A stretch of DNA of 64,000 nt. Origin: Facklamia sp. 7083-14-GEN3 (GTDB taxonomy: Bacteria > Bacillota > Bacilli > Lactobacillales > Aerococcaceae). The translations under genes were made by a program, and so were the position numbers. The notes below the pieces were generated by a model. That model had not been told where the DNA came from. It was given only the letters and a program-made list of their open reading frames with translations, and made no database searches. The stretch covers positions 225,080 to 289,079 of the forward strand of contig NZ_JANSGD010000003.1 in the NCBI RefSeq assembly GCF_024742075.1, written 5' to 3'. Below are positions 24,134 to 32,486 of this stretch, piece after piece (within the stretch, counting starts at the first letter, position 1; each line of letters starts with the position of its first letter).

Positions 24134-25745
24134 TGAATTTTATTCAGATATAGACAAGAATAATTTTTATTTAGGAATGGTATCTCAAGTATATAAAGAT
24201 GGATGTGTAATTCAGATTGAAAATTTATCTTGGTTAAAACAGAGACGAATCAAAGAAGAATTATTAGTGCCAAATACCATTAATTATTATGTTTTAATAG
24301 ATTCAGTTCAGGGATTGTTTATTGGAGAAGTTTATCAATCAAAAATTTTGGGTTCGCAAAGTACTCATGATGCCTTAAAAAATGATATTTATGACAAGAT
24401 TTTTCCAGAGTTGTCGATAGACATTATAGGATTATTGTTAAATGAAGAAAATGAATTTATCTCACCTGGATTTAACACAGTCGGGCTCACAGATAAAGTT
24501 TATCTGGTTAATAATTTAATCAAAGGAAAATTTCTTGAATCAGTAGAATTAAAAAGGATAGACAAAAGTTATCTGCAAGACAAGATAGATTCTTTTGCTC
24601 ATGTGTCAAATTTTGGAAATGAAAGTACCGCATTTTATCCAGAAACACTTTTTGATAGACACCTAATGGCTATAGGAACTACTAATAGTGGAAAGTCTAC
24701 TACTGCACTATCTATATTAGATAAATTAATACTGGCAGGGAAAAAGGTTTTAGTTATTGACCCGACAGGTGAGTACTCATCTTCTTTTCCAGAAAAAGAT
24801 GTGAAGGCTTTGAATTTGGGAGTAGATACAATTTTGAACCCAGGTAAAGTTTCGTTTACACAGTGGGCAACTTTATTTGAGACTAATGATGGGACACAAC
24901 CAGCGGTACTTGCAGATGCAATAACTAGCTTAAGATATCAAAAGAGTAAAAATCAAGAAAATAAGTTTGTGAAAGAAGGACAGTCTATTCTAGAAGTAAA
25001 ACGAAAATTAGATAGTCTAAGTGCAACAGATTTAGAATTTAATTTGTCTTTATTACCTGTACAAATATCAGAAGAAGCTGTAGAAGCTGATCGAAGCATG
25101 AAGAACTATGTAAAGGGAAGTTTTCAGTTTAATAATAAACAATGGCTAGTTCAAAAGGTTGAATATAAGCTAAGAAATGCTAAATTATTAGATTTTTTTG
25201 GTGAAGCAAATGGAAAAGATGACTTACTTCAAGAATTGGATGAATTCATGAAAGATGAAACTAAGAGCCTATATATTAACGCTTCAGAAATAGGTGTAGG
25301 GGATGGCATTGGTTCGATGATTATCGATTTGATTAGTAATTACATAATAAATGAAAAAGATAAAAATGATATAGCATTTGTAATGTTTATTGATGAAGTG
25401 CATAGATATTCTAAGGGTATTCAATCTGGTGGGTATCAAACAGGTTTAACATCTATAGCTAGAGAAGGAAGGAAAAAGGGGATTTTTCTGTTTCTTACTA
25501 CTCAAAACCCCAATGATGTTCCTGTTGAACTATTAGGACAAGTTGGCTCTTTGTTGATTCATAGATTAACGCATAAAAATGAACTAGAGTCTGTTAGAAA
25601 TTTCTTAACGGATAGTAGTTTTCGACAACTCTCAAAATTGAGTCAAGGAGAGGCCATTTTTACAAGTATTAATTTGCTTCGTGATCTTCATCTTGAAGTC
25701 GATAAATGCTCTAGAAAACATTTTAATACTACTACTAAGTTATAA
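24123..25745 (+). CDS. herA: HerA-like ATPase of a SIR2-HerA defence pair
   Basis: A 540-residue HerA/FtsK-type ATPase. The N-terminal 80 residues form a HAS-barrel-like region (FYLGMVSQVYKDGCVIQIE). Walker A is GTTNSGKST (185-193), Walker B is MFIDEVHRY (D424, E425), and an arginine/sensor segment GLTSIAREGRKKG and a TTQNP motif follow. HerA proteins form hexameric rings that move DNA, and in defence pairs the ring scaffolds the SIR2 effector. The start overlaps the SIR2 gene and lacks a strong ribosome binding site, so it depends on coupling. A hairpin terminator lies about 245 bases downstream. Confidence 0.88.
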   Translation: MRIDEFYSDIDKNNFYLGMVSQVYKDGCVIQIENLSWLKQRRIKEELLVPNTINYYVLIDSVQGLFIGEVYQSKILGSQSTHDALKNDIYDKIFPELSIDIIGLLLNEENEFISPGFNTVGLTDKVYLVNNLIKGKFLESVELKRIDKSYLQDKIDSFAHVSNFGNESTAFYPETLFDRHLMAIGTTNSGKSTTALSILDKLILAGKKVLVIDPTGEYSSSFPEKDVKALNLGVDTILNPGKVSFTQWATLFETNDGTQPAVLADAITSLRYQKSKNQENKFVKEGQSILEVKRKLDSLSATDLEFNLSLLPVQISEEAVEADRSMKNYVKGSFQFNNKQWLVQKVEYKLRNAKLLDFFGEANGKDDLLQELDEFMKDETKSLYINASEIGVGDGIGSMIIDLISNYIINEKDKNDIAFVMFIDEVHRYSKGIQSGGYQTGLTSIAREGRKKGIFLFLTTQNPNDVPVELLGQVGSLLIHRLTHKNELESVRNFLTDSSFRQLSKLSQGEAIFTSINLLRDLHLEVDKCSRKHFNTTTKL

Positions 25746-26151
25746 TTCGTTATTGATACTAGAAGGATATTATTTCTTGGGAAAAAGAAAATAATATGAG
25801 TAGATACAAACTTGTATTCACAAATCTGACTGTTATAGCTCCAGTAAATAGATATTATTTTATATCAAAGCGTGGAAATTAACCATTTCAAAAGGAAGAT
25901 GGCTTGCTATCAATACTTTGAGATTATTTTAAAGATAAAACGGAGGGAGTTATTCTTAAGAGTTGTTTGACATAGCTTAAAAAGCGCTTTACCGTAACTT
26001 ACAAGTTACGGTCTTTTTTATTCTCGATAGATCATTTTCTGAACCTGTAGATATTTTTATTTAATAAATTTTAGAAATATTTTCTTTTAAAACATCAGTT
26101 TTAACCAATCATTTTTATGTTAAAATGATGAAAAAGTGTTAGGGGATTATT
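25746..26151. other. Non-coding stretch after the SIR2-HerA pair
   Basis: A broken plus-strand frame near 25930-25970 (DKTEGVILKSCLT) suggests a decayed gene, but the family is not recognisable. The terminator at 25991-26019 lies here. No clear promoter for the cupin gene was identified. Confidence 0.4.
25991..26019 (+). terminator. Terminator downstream of SIR2-HerA
   Basis: ACCGTAACT pairs perfectly with AGTTACGGT around a four-base loop and is followed by CTTTTTT. Confidence 0.8.
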
Positions 26152-26631
26152 ATGAATAAATCAGTAAAAGAATGGATAGAAACTTTTGAAATGGAAGCAC
26201 ATCCGGAAGGGGGCTATTTTCGTGAAGTTGAAAAATCAGAGAGCAAAATAAAAGTTGATGGAAAAGAACGTGCTCTTTACACCAGTATTTATTTTCTGTT
26301 GGAAAAAGGGAATCCCTCACATTTTCACCGCCTAACTGCTGATGAGATATGGTACTACCACCATGGGCAACCATTAACGGTTCATATGATTTCACCCGAA
26401 GGTAATTACACACAAGTTACTTTGGGATTAGATCTTGCTAATGGACACGTCTTACAATACCGTGTGCCTAAAGGGACCATATTCGGTTCTACTGTTGAAG
26501 AGGGGTTTTCACTTGTATCTTGCATGGTTTCTCCAGGCTTTGAATTTGATGATTTTGAGCTATTTACTTACAATGAACTCGTCGAGCAATACCCAGAGCA
26601 TGAAGAAATAATTAAAATATTAACCAAATAG
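26152..26631 (+). CDS. Cupin_5 (DUF985) family protein
   Basis: A 159-residue single-domain cupin. Family features include the start KEWIETFEMEAHPEGGYFRE, the SIYFLLEKGNPSHFHRL strand pair with the HFHR cluster (about residues 59-62), DEIWYYHHGQPL (about 67-78) and a C-terminal FEFDDFELF. These proteins bind nucleotide-sugar-like or small ligands in structural work, but the cellular role is undefined. It is bounded by terminators on both sides and appears monocistronic. It shows no functional link to the neighbouring SIR2-HerA pair. Confidence 0.85.
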   Translation: MNKSVKEWIETFEMEAHPEGGYFREVEKSESKIKVDGKERALYTSIYFLLEKGNPSHFHRLTADEIWYYHHGQPLTVHMISPEGNYTQVTLGLDLANGHVLQYRVPKGTIFGSTVEEGFSLVSCMVSPGFEFDDFELFTYNELVEQYPEHEEIIKILTK

Positions 26632-26640
26632 TTAAATAGA

Positions 26641-26703
26641 AGATTCGTTCAAAAGCAAACTCATGATTTTATATCATGGGCGAGTGAAGAACGAGTCTTT
26701 TTG
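26641..26703 (+). terminator. Terminator of the cupin gene
   Basis: A two-part stem is seen. The outer GATTCGTTC pairs with GAACGAGTC (one wobble), the inner ACTC-ATGAT pairs with ATCAT-GAGT, and a five-T run follows. Confidence 0.7.
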
Positions 26704-26892
26704 TTTACATTAAAGTGCTCTCTTCTATTAAAAGAGACGTTTAAAAGATAGCCGAATAATTTATAAAGTAACCGAAATTAAAAAAATAATAAGAAGAAAA
26801 GTAGAGCAAAATCTATTGAAAAGTACGAAAAGAAGCTGATAAAGCGGTTAAGAAAATAATAAAGAACGGCTCTTATTTAATTATAATTGGTT

Positions 26893-26901
26893 TGATATAA
26901 T
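26893..26901 (+). promoter_or_regulatory. Extended -10 promoter of the DMT-like gene
   Basis: TGATATAAT is an extended -10 element 60 bases before the TTG start of the next gene. No convincing -35 box is present. Confidence 0.5.
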
Positions 26902-26960
26902 GAATAAGCAAAAAATTTAAAACATGAAATTTAACTCACTATCTGAAGGAGACTGGATAT

Positions 26961-27836
26961 TTGAATTCATATTTCTATATCATTTTATTTTCAACTCTAT
27001 CAGCAATGACTAGAGGCTTAATCAGTGTGATTGATCGCTATCAAATCGGTTATAAAAAACAATCGGTCTTAAAAGTGAATTTTTTGAACAATTTATACAC
27101 GCTCTTATTTATCATCATTGCTTTGTTTTATATCAATGTAAATCAAGTGTTTACGATGGTGCTGGATTATAAGATCATTATTTACAGCGTTTTAGTACAG
27201 ATTGTTGCTGTTGGATACTCCAAAATATTTAAACGATTATCCATTTTTGAATCAGCGATTGTATCAAAGATAGCTGATTTTTTTATTCCTTTAGCTCTAT
27301 TTTTTACGACAGGAAAAATTAATTTTGGCAATTATTTTATTTCTATCTTAACCACCCTAATCGTTATTATTTGGGTAAAGAAAAAAAGTGATTTAAAAAC
27401 CTTATTACAAGGTGTGATGATTATTGTGCCGCCGTTAGTCATCCAAGCCTGCTTATCGCCTGTTTTGGTTGGAGATTATAAAAAGAATATGGATTCACTT
27501 ATTTTATTTACCGTAAGTACTTTAATCTTAAGATTTGTTGTATCGTTTATCAGTATGCTTCCAACCTTAAAATGGATGGAGTGGAAACAAGGCAATAAAA
27601 ATTATTTTAATAAACTTTACTTTTTTAGAGCCATCTTAACTTGTATTGCACAAATAACATTTGTCTTTGTGACCTCTTCTAATAATTCTTCCATTGCTTG
27701 GATATTTTTAAATATAACCTCACTTTATGGTGTAATATTTTCTAATTTGATCTTGAAAGAAAGTAAAAATAAGACGGAGATTTATATCATCATTACTGTG
27801 AGTGCGATAACCATTTTATCGCAATTATTTTTTTAA
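26961..27836 (+). CDS. DMT/EamA-like membrane transporter
   Basis: A 291-residue protein with about ten hydrophobic helices arranged as two similar halves of five, the layout of drug/metabolite (EamA-type) transporters. No substrate motif is recognised. Translation appears to start at TTG, with GAAGGAG nine bases upstream, since no ATG lies nearby in frame. It is monocistronic, with its own extended -10 promoter. The gap to the next transcription unit is 154 bases. Confidence 0.7.
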   Translation: MNSYFYIILFSTLSAMTRGLISVIDRYQIGYKKQSVLKVNFLNNLYTLLFIIIALFYINVNQVFTMVLDYKIIIYSVLVQIVAVGYSKIFKRLSIFESAIVSKIADFFIPLALFFTTGKINFGNYFISILTTLIVIIWVKKKSDLKTLLQGVMIIVPPLVIQACLSPVLVGDYKKNMDSLILFTVSTLILRFVVSFISMLPTLKWMEWKQGNKNYFNKLYFFRAILTCIAQITFVFVTSSNNSSIAWIFLNITSLYGVIFSNLILKESKNKTEIYIIITVSAITILSQLFF

Positions 27837-27930
27837 AAGCCAGATTGATTTAAGCTTTCATATTTCATTTATCTATTTTTTTCATAAAATAAATGATTTG
27901 TAAAGTTTCTGTTAAAGTTCGATTAGCAAG

Positions 27931-27959
27931 TTGTCCTACTTCGCTTAGTCGGTTATACT
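27931..27959 (+). promoter_or_regulatory. Promoter of the phnDCEE operon
   Basis: TTGTCC, a 17-base spacer and TATACT lie 31 bases before the phnD start. No clear Pho box was recognised around it. Confidence 0.6.
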
Positions 27960-27990
27960 AAAGCTATCAAATATTTGGAGGTAAACATCT

Positions 27991-29025
27991 GTGAAGAAAA
28001 AAATTAGTTTATTAGTGGTCCTATCTCTTTTAGCAACTGTCTTTTTTAATGTATTTACTGTAAATGCGCAAGAAGAAGCAGTTGAAATCGAAACGTTGAA
28101 AGTTGCTTTTGTTCCATCACGTGATCCTGAAGAAATCATCACGACAACTGAGCCTTTAAAACAACTCTTAATTGATGAGTTAGCTAAAGAAGGATTCGAT
28201 GTTAAGAATGTCGAAATTACTGTCGGAACATCTTATGAAGCAGTCGGCGAAGGTATGGCGGCAGGAACAATTGATGTTGGTTTAATTCCTGGCGGAACTT
28301 ATGTTTTATTCGAAGATGATGTAGACGTTGTTCTTACATCTACTCGTCAAGGTCTATCAAAAGACTCTGAAAATCCAGCAGACTGGAATGACGGTAAAGC
28401 GACTGAATTAATTGAAGACCAAGTGTCTTACTACAAAGGCTTAATTATTGCAGGTCCTTCTGAAAAAGGTCAAGAATTAGCTGAAAAAGTAAATAATGGC
28501 GAAAAATTAACATGGGAAGACTTAGATTCTGCTAATTGGTCAGTTATGTCATCCTCTTCTTCATCAGGATACATTTATCCTTCAATTTGGTTAGGAAACC
28601 TTTTCGATGGTAAACAAATTTCTGATTTATCAAATGTTGTTCAAGCAGATTCTTATCCTTCTTCAATCGCGCGTTTAGCATCAGAGCAAGTAGATGTGGT
28701 GGTTGGCTTTGCTGACTTACGTCGTGATAATGTCGATGCATGGATGGAAGATATGGGACGCGAAGCCAGCATTTGGGAAGAAACAAATGTTATCGGCGTT
28801 ACACCAAATGTCTACAATGATACAGTTTCTGTAAGTAAGACTTCAGAAATAATGACAGACGAATTAAAAACAGCTATTCAAAATGCCTTCATTAATATTG
28901 CTGAAACTGAAGAAGGTAAAGAAGTTATTGCCATCTACAGTCACGAAGGTTATAAAGCAGCAAAAGCTGAAGATTATGAAACAGAACGTGAAGCGCAAAA
29001 AATTCTACGCGAACAAGGTGAATAA
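27991..29025 (+). CDS. phnD: Phosphonate/phosphite/phosphate-type ABC transporter substrate-binding protein
   Basis: A 344-residue secreted binding protein of the PhnD/PtxB family. A hydrophobic signal (residues 5-26) precedes the mature start KVAFVPSRDPEEI, and the ligand-binding region includes GTSYEAVGEGMAAGTIDVGLIPGG split by the usual hinge strands and SSSSSGYIYPS (about 186-196), whose serines bind the phosph(on)ate oxygens. There is no lipobox cysteine, unlike most Gram-positive binding proteins, so how it stays at the cell surface is unclear. It starts with GTG behind TGGAGG. A hairpin follows before phnC. No phosphonate-degradation genes are near, so phosphite or phosphonate uptake remains open. 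Confidence 0.85.
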   Translation: MKKKISLLVVLSLLATVFFNVFTVNAQEEAVEIETLKVAFVPSRDPEEIITTTEPLKQLLIDELAKEGFDVKNVEITVGTSYEAVGEGMAAGTIDVGLIPGGTYVLFEDDVDVVLTSTRQGLSKDSENPADWNDGKATELIEDQVSYYKGLIIAGPSEKGQELAEKVNNGEKLTWEDLDSANWSVMSSSSSSGYIYPSIWLGNLFDGKQISDLSNVVQADSYPSSIARLASEQVDVVVGFADLRRDNVDAWMEDMGREASIWEETNVIGVTPNVYNDTVSVSKTSEIMTDELKTAIQNAFINIAETEEGKEVIAIYSHEGYKAAKAEDYETEREAQKILREQGE

Positions 29026-29051
29026 TAACTACCGACAAATAGTCTAAAACA

Positions 29052-29082
29052 AAACACCCACTTGACGGTGGGTGTTTCTTTG
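29052..29082 (+). terminator. Hairpin between phnD and phnC (partial terminator)
   Basis: AAACACCCA and TGGGTGTTT form a perfect nine-base stem ending in TTTCTTT. It lies 27 bases after phnD and 28 before phnC, so it may reduce read-through and raise binding protein relative to transporter, or stabilise the phnD end. Confidence 0.6.
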
Positions 29083-29109
29083 CTTGAAAGATTTAAAAAG
29101 GAGAACGCA

Positions 29110-29877
29110 ATGATCAAATTTGAACAGGTCTATAAAAGATATCCAAAAGGTGTTTTGGCATTAAAAGATATTAATTTGGAAATTGATCAAGGAGAATTCG
29201 TAGGCATTATTGGGTTATCTGGTGCGGGAAAGTCGACACTTATAAGAACCGTTAATAAAATGCATTCCATCTCAGAAGGGACATTAACGGTTGATGGGGT
29301 CGATGTGAGTAGCCTAAAGGGTAAGAGCTTGCGTCAGTTCCGCCGTAAGATCGGGATGATCTTTCAGTCGTTTAACTTAGTAACCCGTGCAAAAGTTATC
29401 ACCAATGTCTTATCGGCTTTTGTTCCTGATATCCCTTTTTGGCGCGTCTTGATCGGCTATTACAAAAAGGAAGAAGAATTAAAAGCCTTGGAAGCTTTAG
29501 ACCGGGTAGGAATCCTCGATAAAGCATATACGCGAGTAGATCAACTATCGGGTGGTCAACAACAGCGGGTGGCACTGGCTAGAACTTTGGCTCAAGATCC
29601 ACGCATTATTCTAGCGGATGAACCGGTAGCTTCTTTGGACCCTGTCACTGCTGCTGTCGTGATGCGAGATTTCCAAAATATTAATCAAACGGACAACATC
29701 ACCGTAATCATTAATATTCATCATGTGGAATTGGCGCTTGAATATTGTGACCGTATTATTGGGATACGCGAAGGAGCGATTGTTTATGATGGGCCTTCCA
29801 AAGAAGTCACGGAAGAAGTTCTAAACCATATTTATAAGGGACAAAGCCCTGAAGGGGAACGTGAGTCCTATGAATAA
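29110..29877 (+). CDS. phnC: Phosphonate-type ABC transporter ATPase
   Basis: A 255-residue ATPase pairing with the PhnE-type permeases. It shows Walker A GLSGAGKST (about residues 36-44), Q-loop IFQSFNLV, a family insertion FVPDIPFWRVLIGYY before the signature LSGGQQQRVALART, Walker B RIILADEPVASLDP and an H-loop INIHHVELAL. The start at 29110 is chosen because AAAGGAG lies six bases upstream. A longer in-frame version would overlap the hairpin. It overlaps the next gene. Confidence 0.92.
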   Translation: MIKFEQVYKRYPKGVLALKDINLEIDQGEFVGIIGLSGAGKSTLIRTVNKMHSISEGTLTVDGVDVSSLKGKSLRQFRRKIGMIFQSFNLVTRAKVITNVLSAFVPDIPFWRVLIGYYKKEEELKALEALDRVGILDKAYTRVDQLSGGQQQRVALARTLAQDPRIILADEPVASLDPVTAAVVMRDFQNINQTDNITVIINIHHVELALEYCDRIIGIREGAIVYDGPSKEVTEEVLNHIYKGQSPEGERESYE

Positions 29878-30694
29878 TCCAATCCTTTCATTGATGCGTC
29901 CCAAAGAAATCGTCCTTTCAAATGGCAAGAAGGTTTATAAGAAGCGCTCATATACCTTGTTCGTTGTTTTATTGATTGCTTTATTAATTTATTTATCAGC
30001 TAAAATGACTGGTTTTAATTTACAAGTCTTGATCAAGCGTGGCGAGCAATTCTTCGTTATTTTAAAACGGATGGTGCCACCCAATACGGCCTACATTGAT
30101 GAGGTAATCCCTCCACTGCTTGATACCATTAAAATGTCTGTACTGGGTACCTTTATCGGTGCGCTTTTGGCGATCCCTTATGCTATGTGGTCTGCCACTA
30201 ACTTAACCAAAAATAATTGGATAACCAGTCTTTTGAAGTTATTGTTGAGTCTAATCAGGACCTTACCAACCTTAGTGATTGCTTTGATTTTGACTTATGT
30301 TTTCGGCTTAGGGACTTTTGCAGGAACCCTGTCCATTGCTATATTCACTTTTTCTTTTGTTGCTAAACAACTTTATGAAGCCATTGAGACAGCAGATATG
30401 CTGCCCTATGAAGCCATGGAAGCCTTGGGAGCTAATAAAATGTATAGTTTTCTTGGAGCCATCAAGCCACAAGTGCTACCAACTTATCTATCAGTGGCCT
30501 TGTATACTTTTGAAGGAAATGTACGTCACGCTGCTATTTTAGGTTATGTTGGGGCAGGGGGAATCGGTATTATTCTCGATGAGAATTTAGGTTGGCGAGA
30601 ATATCAAAATGTCGGAATGATCCTGCTTTGTCTGTTCTTAACGGTAGTGGTGATTGAAAGTGTCAGTCGCTATCTAAGAGCAAGGTTAACATAG
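29870..30694 (+). CDS. phnE: Phosphonate-type ABC transporter permease (first)
   Basis: A 274-residue inner-membrane permease with an N-terminal helix followed by a binding-protein-dependent transport domain of about five helices. The EAA loop reads EAMEALGANKMYSFLGAIKPQ (20 residues before its glutamine), and a NVRHAAILGYVGAGGIG segment is typical of PhnE. Two starts are possible, GTG at 29861 and ATG at 29870. The ATG gives an eight-base overlap with phnC of the type seen for other coupled genes here. It acts with the second permease as a heterodimer. Confidence 0.9.
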   Translation: MNNPILSLMRPKEIVLSNGKKVYKKRSYTLFVVLLIALLIYLSAKMTGFNLQVLIKRGEQFFVILKRMVPPNTAYIDEVIPPLLDTIKMSVLGTFIGALLAIPYAMWSATNLTKNNWITSLLKLLLSLIRTLPTLVIALILTYVFGLGTFAGTLSIAIFTFSFVAKQLYEAIETADMLPYEAMEALGANKMYSFLGAIKPQVLPTYLSVALYTFEGNVRHAAILGYVGAGGIGIILDENLGWREYQNVGMILLCLFLTVVVIESVSRYLRARLT

Positions 30695-30703
30695 GAGGTC
30701 GTC

Positions 30704-31513
30704 ATGATAGATAAAATCAATCAAATGTATGAAACCAAAGCTACCAATCGCTGGCAAGCATTGGCTTGGACGATCTTAGTCGCTGGACTAGTCATCTGGT
30801 CTGCCTCAACCGTTAATGAGGTGGGGCTTGCTAAACGGGGAATCACTTTTGCTTTAAGTATCATCAAAGGAATTGTGAATCCGGATAGAGAACTACTTTT
30901 CAATCTGACCCAACAGTCGGTTCCTTATTTATTATTGGAGACCATGGCGATCGCCTTTTTAGGGACACTGGTGGGAGCAGTCTTCTCCTTTCCGCTTTCC
31001 TTTCTAGCATCAAGTAAGGTGGTGCCTGTACCTGTAGTGGTGATTACGCGTGTTTTGGTAATGGCTATTCGTACCATCCCAGCCTTTGTTTATGGCTTAA
31101 TGTTTATTCGAGTAACGGGTCCAGGACCTTTTGCGGGTGTTATGACGATCTCCGTTACTTCCATCGGTATGTTAACCAAGTTATTTAGTGAAGCCATTGA
31201 TGATATGGACAAATCTATCTTGGAAGCGCTAGATGCAGCGGGCTGCAATACTTTCGAGAAGATCCGTTGCGGGATTATTCCACAGTTATGGTCCAGTTTA
31301 TTATCGACGATTATTTTCCGTTTCGATATGAACTTAAGGGATGCTTCTATTTTAGGTTTGGTAGGAGGTGGAGGAATTGGTGCACCGCTTAAATTTGCCA
31401 TGTCCTCTAACCGCTGGTCACAAGTAGGATCCATTCTATTGGGACTGGTTGTGCTCATTTTAGTGGTCGAATTTTCTTCTTCCTATATCCGTAAACGGTT
31501 GTCGAACGGATAA
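30704..31513 (+). CDS. phnE: Phosphonate-type ABC transporter permease (second)
   Basis: A 269-residue PhnE paralogue with a cytosolic start (INQMYETKATNRWQAL), about six helices, the EAA loop EALDAAGCNTFEKIRCGIIPQ and NLRDASILGLVGGGGIG. Two phnE genes in one operon are usual for phosphonate/phosphite importers of Gram-positive bacteria. A strong AGGAGG precedes the ATG nine bases after the first permease. The operon ends in a 20-base-pair terminator. Confidence 0.9.
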   Translation: MIDKINQMYETKATNRWQALAWTILVAGLVIWSASTVNEVGLAKRGITFALSIIKGIVNPDRELLFNLTQQSVPYLLLETMAIAFLGTLVGAVFSFPLSFLASSKVVPVPVVVITRVLVMAIRTIPAFVYGLMFIRVTGPGPFAGVMTISVTSIGMLTKLFSEAIDDMDKSILEALDAAGCNTFEKIRCGIIPQLWSSLLSTIIFRFDMNLRDASILGLVGGGGIGAPLKFAMSSNRWSQVGSILLGLVVLILVVEFSSSYIRKRLSNG

Positions 31514-31590
31514 GTAGAGGATAAAAGGTAATCTTACGAATAAAATGAGATCGGTATTGAATTGAAACAAAATAAGAGTACAAAACTTAA

Positions 31591-31640
31591 AAACACCCCT
31601 GTTGAATTCATTTAAAGTGAATTCAACAGGGGTGTTTTTG
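31591..31640. terminator. 20-bp terminator of the phn operon
   Basis: AAACACCCCTGTTGAATTCA and its exact complement form a 20-base-pair stem with a seven-base loop, followed by TTTTT. A-rich sequence upstream makes it bidirectional. Confidence 0.85.
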
Positions 31641-32067
31641 TATGAAAAGATTTTTTATTCAGCTGAAAGGAAATATAAGTCAGTATGTAGTTTAAAATCA
31701 TGATTTTTAATTATATAATTAGTTTAAAAGATAATTTTTAAAATTACCATTTAGTAGATAAGTCTGTTTTAATGATTTTAATTTAAGGAATGAATTCGAG
31801 AAAATAAAGAATATACTGTAAGCATAAATTATTACTATTATTAGTATGACAGTAAGACGAATATGATAAAGATAGTTGTTTAATTTTTAATTGTGTTAAC
31901 GAGATAATTGTAAATGGTTTAATTCATAAAGATCAGGCAAATACGGAATTATAGGCTTTAAAGTCTTAAGACAGAATTGAAATACTTTTCAATGCTGAAC
32001 TCCTTATGTGGAAGGACTAAACTATGTCGGAATATTATGCCTAGAAAGACAACGATGATGAGAATAT

Positions 32068-32185
32068 TTCTAAATTAGGGCTTATTGAGCATAATGACCA
32101 CGGCTCAATGTTTTTAACAAAATATGGGAAAGAAATTTCTGAAAGTAATTATACTAGATTTACGATTTTTTTTAAAAGGAAGTAA
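32068..32185 (+). pseudogene. Possible winged-helix protein remnant
   Basis: An open frame without a start encodes a short segment with the pattern of a winged-helix wing (LIEHNDHGSMFLTKYGKEI) and ends in FFKRK and a stop. Upstream sequence is interrupted. Family and function are unknown. Confidence 0.3.
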
Positions 32186-32486
32186 TTGACCAAACAGATA
32201 ATAAAAGTATCGTTTCATAAAACATAAAAAGTGATTGAACTTTTAATAGAATTACCTAGCCAAATATCACCTTAATTTGCAGAAAAATAGGTGTGAAAAG
32301 AAGAATGCAGAAAGAATATTTAAATTTTTGTAGGGAAAAAGATAATATAAAGAGTGTATTAACGCGACATGTAAGTAAGATCGTAGTGAGTTAAGTGCAA
32401 TGTATTCACAATTAAGACACTTGCAAGATATAGCAATTGAATAAGGAAAAATTTATGAAATTAATAATTAAGTAGTGGTGAAAATT

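Larger units (their letters stand above)
26632..26960. other. Non-coding stretch between the cupin and DMT genes
   Basis: This holds the cupin terminator, a purine-rich segment with no frame of interest (about 26740-26880) and an extended -10 promoter for the next gene. Confidence 0.45.
31514..32486. other. Non-coding stretch before the Avs-like gene
   Basis: Apart from the phn terminator this roughly 970-base stretch has no intact gene. A plus-strand relic near 32068-32185 reads LGLIEHNDHGSMFLTKYGKEIS, the wing of a winged-helix protein, but it is cut off from any start by stops. No strong promoter for the next gene was recognised. Confidence 0.45.
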
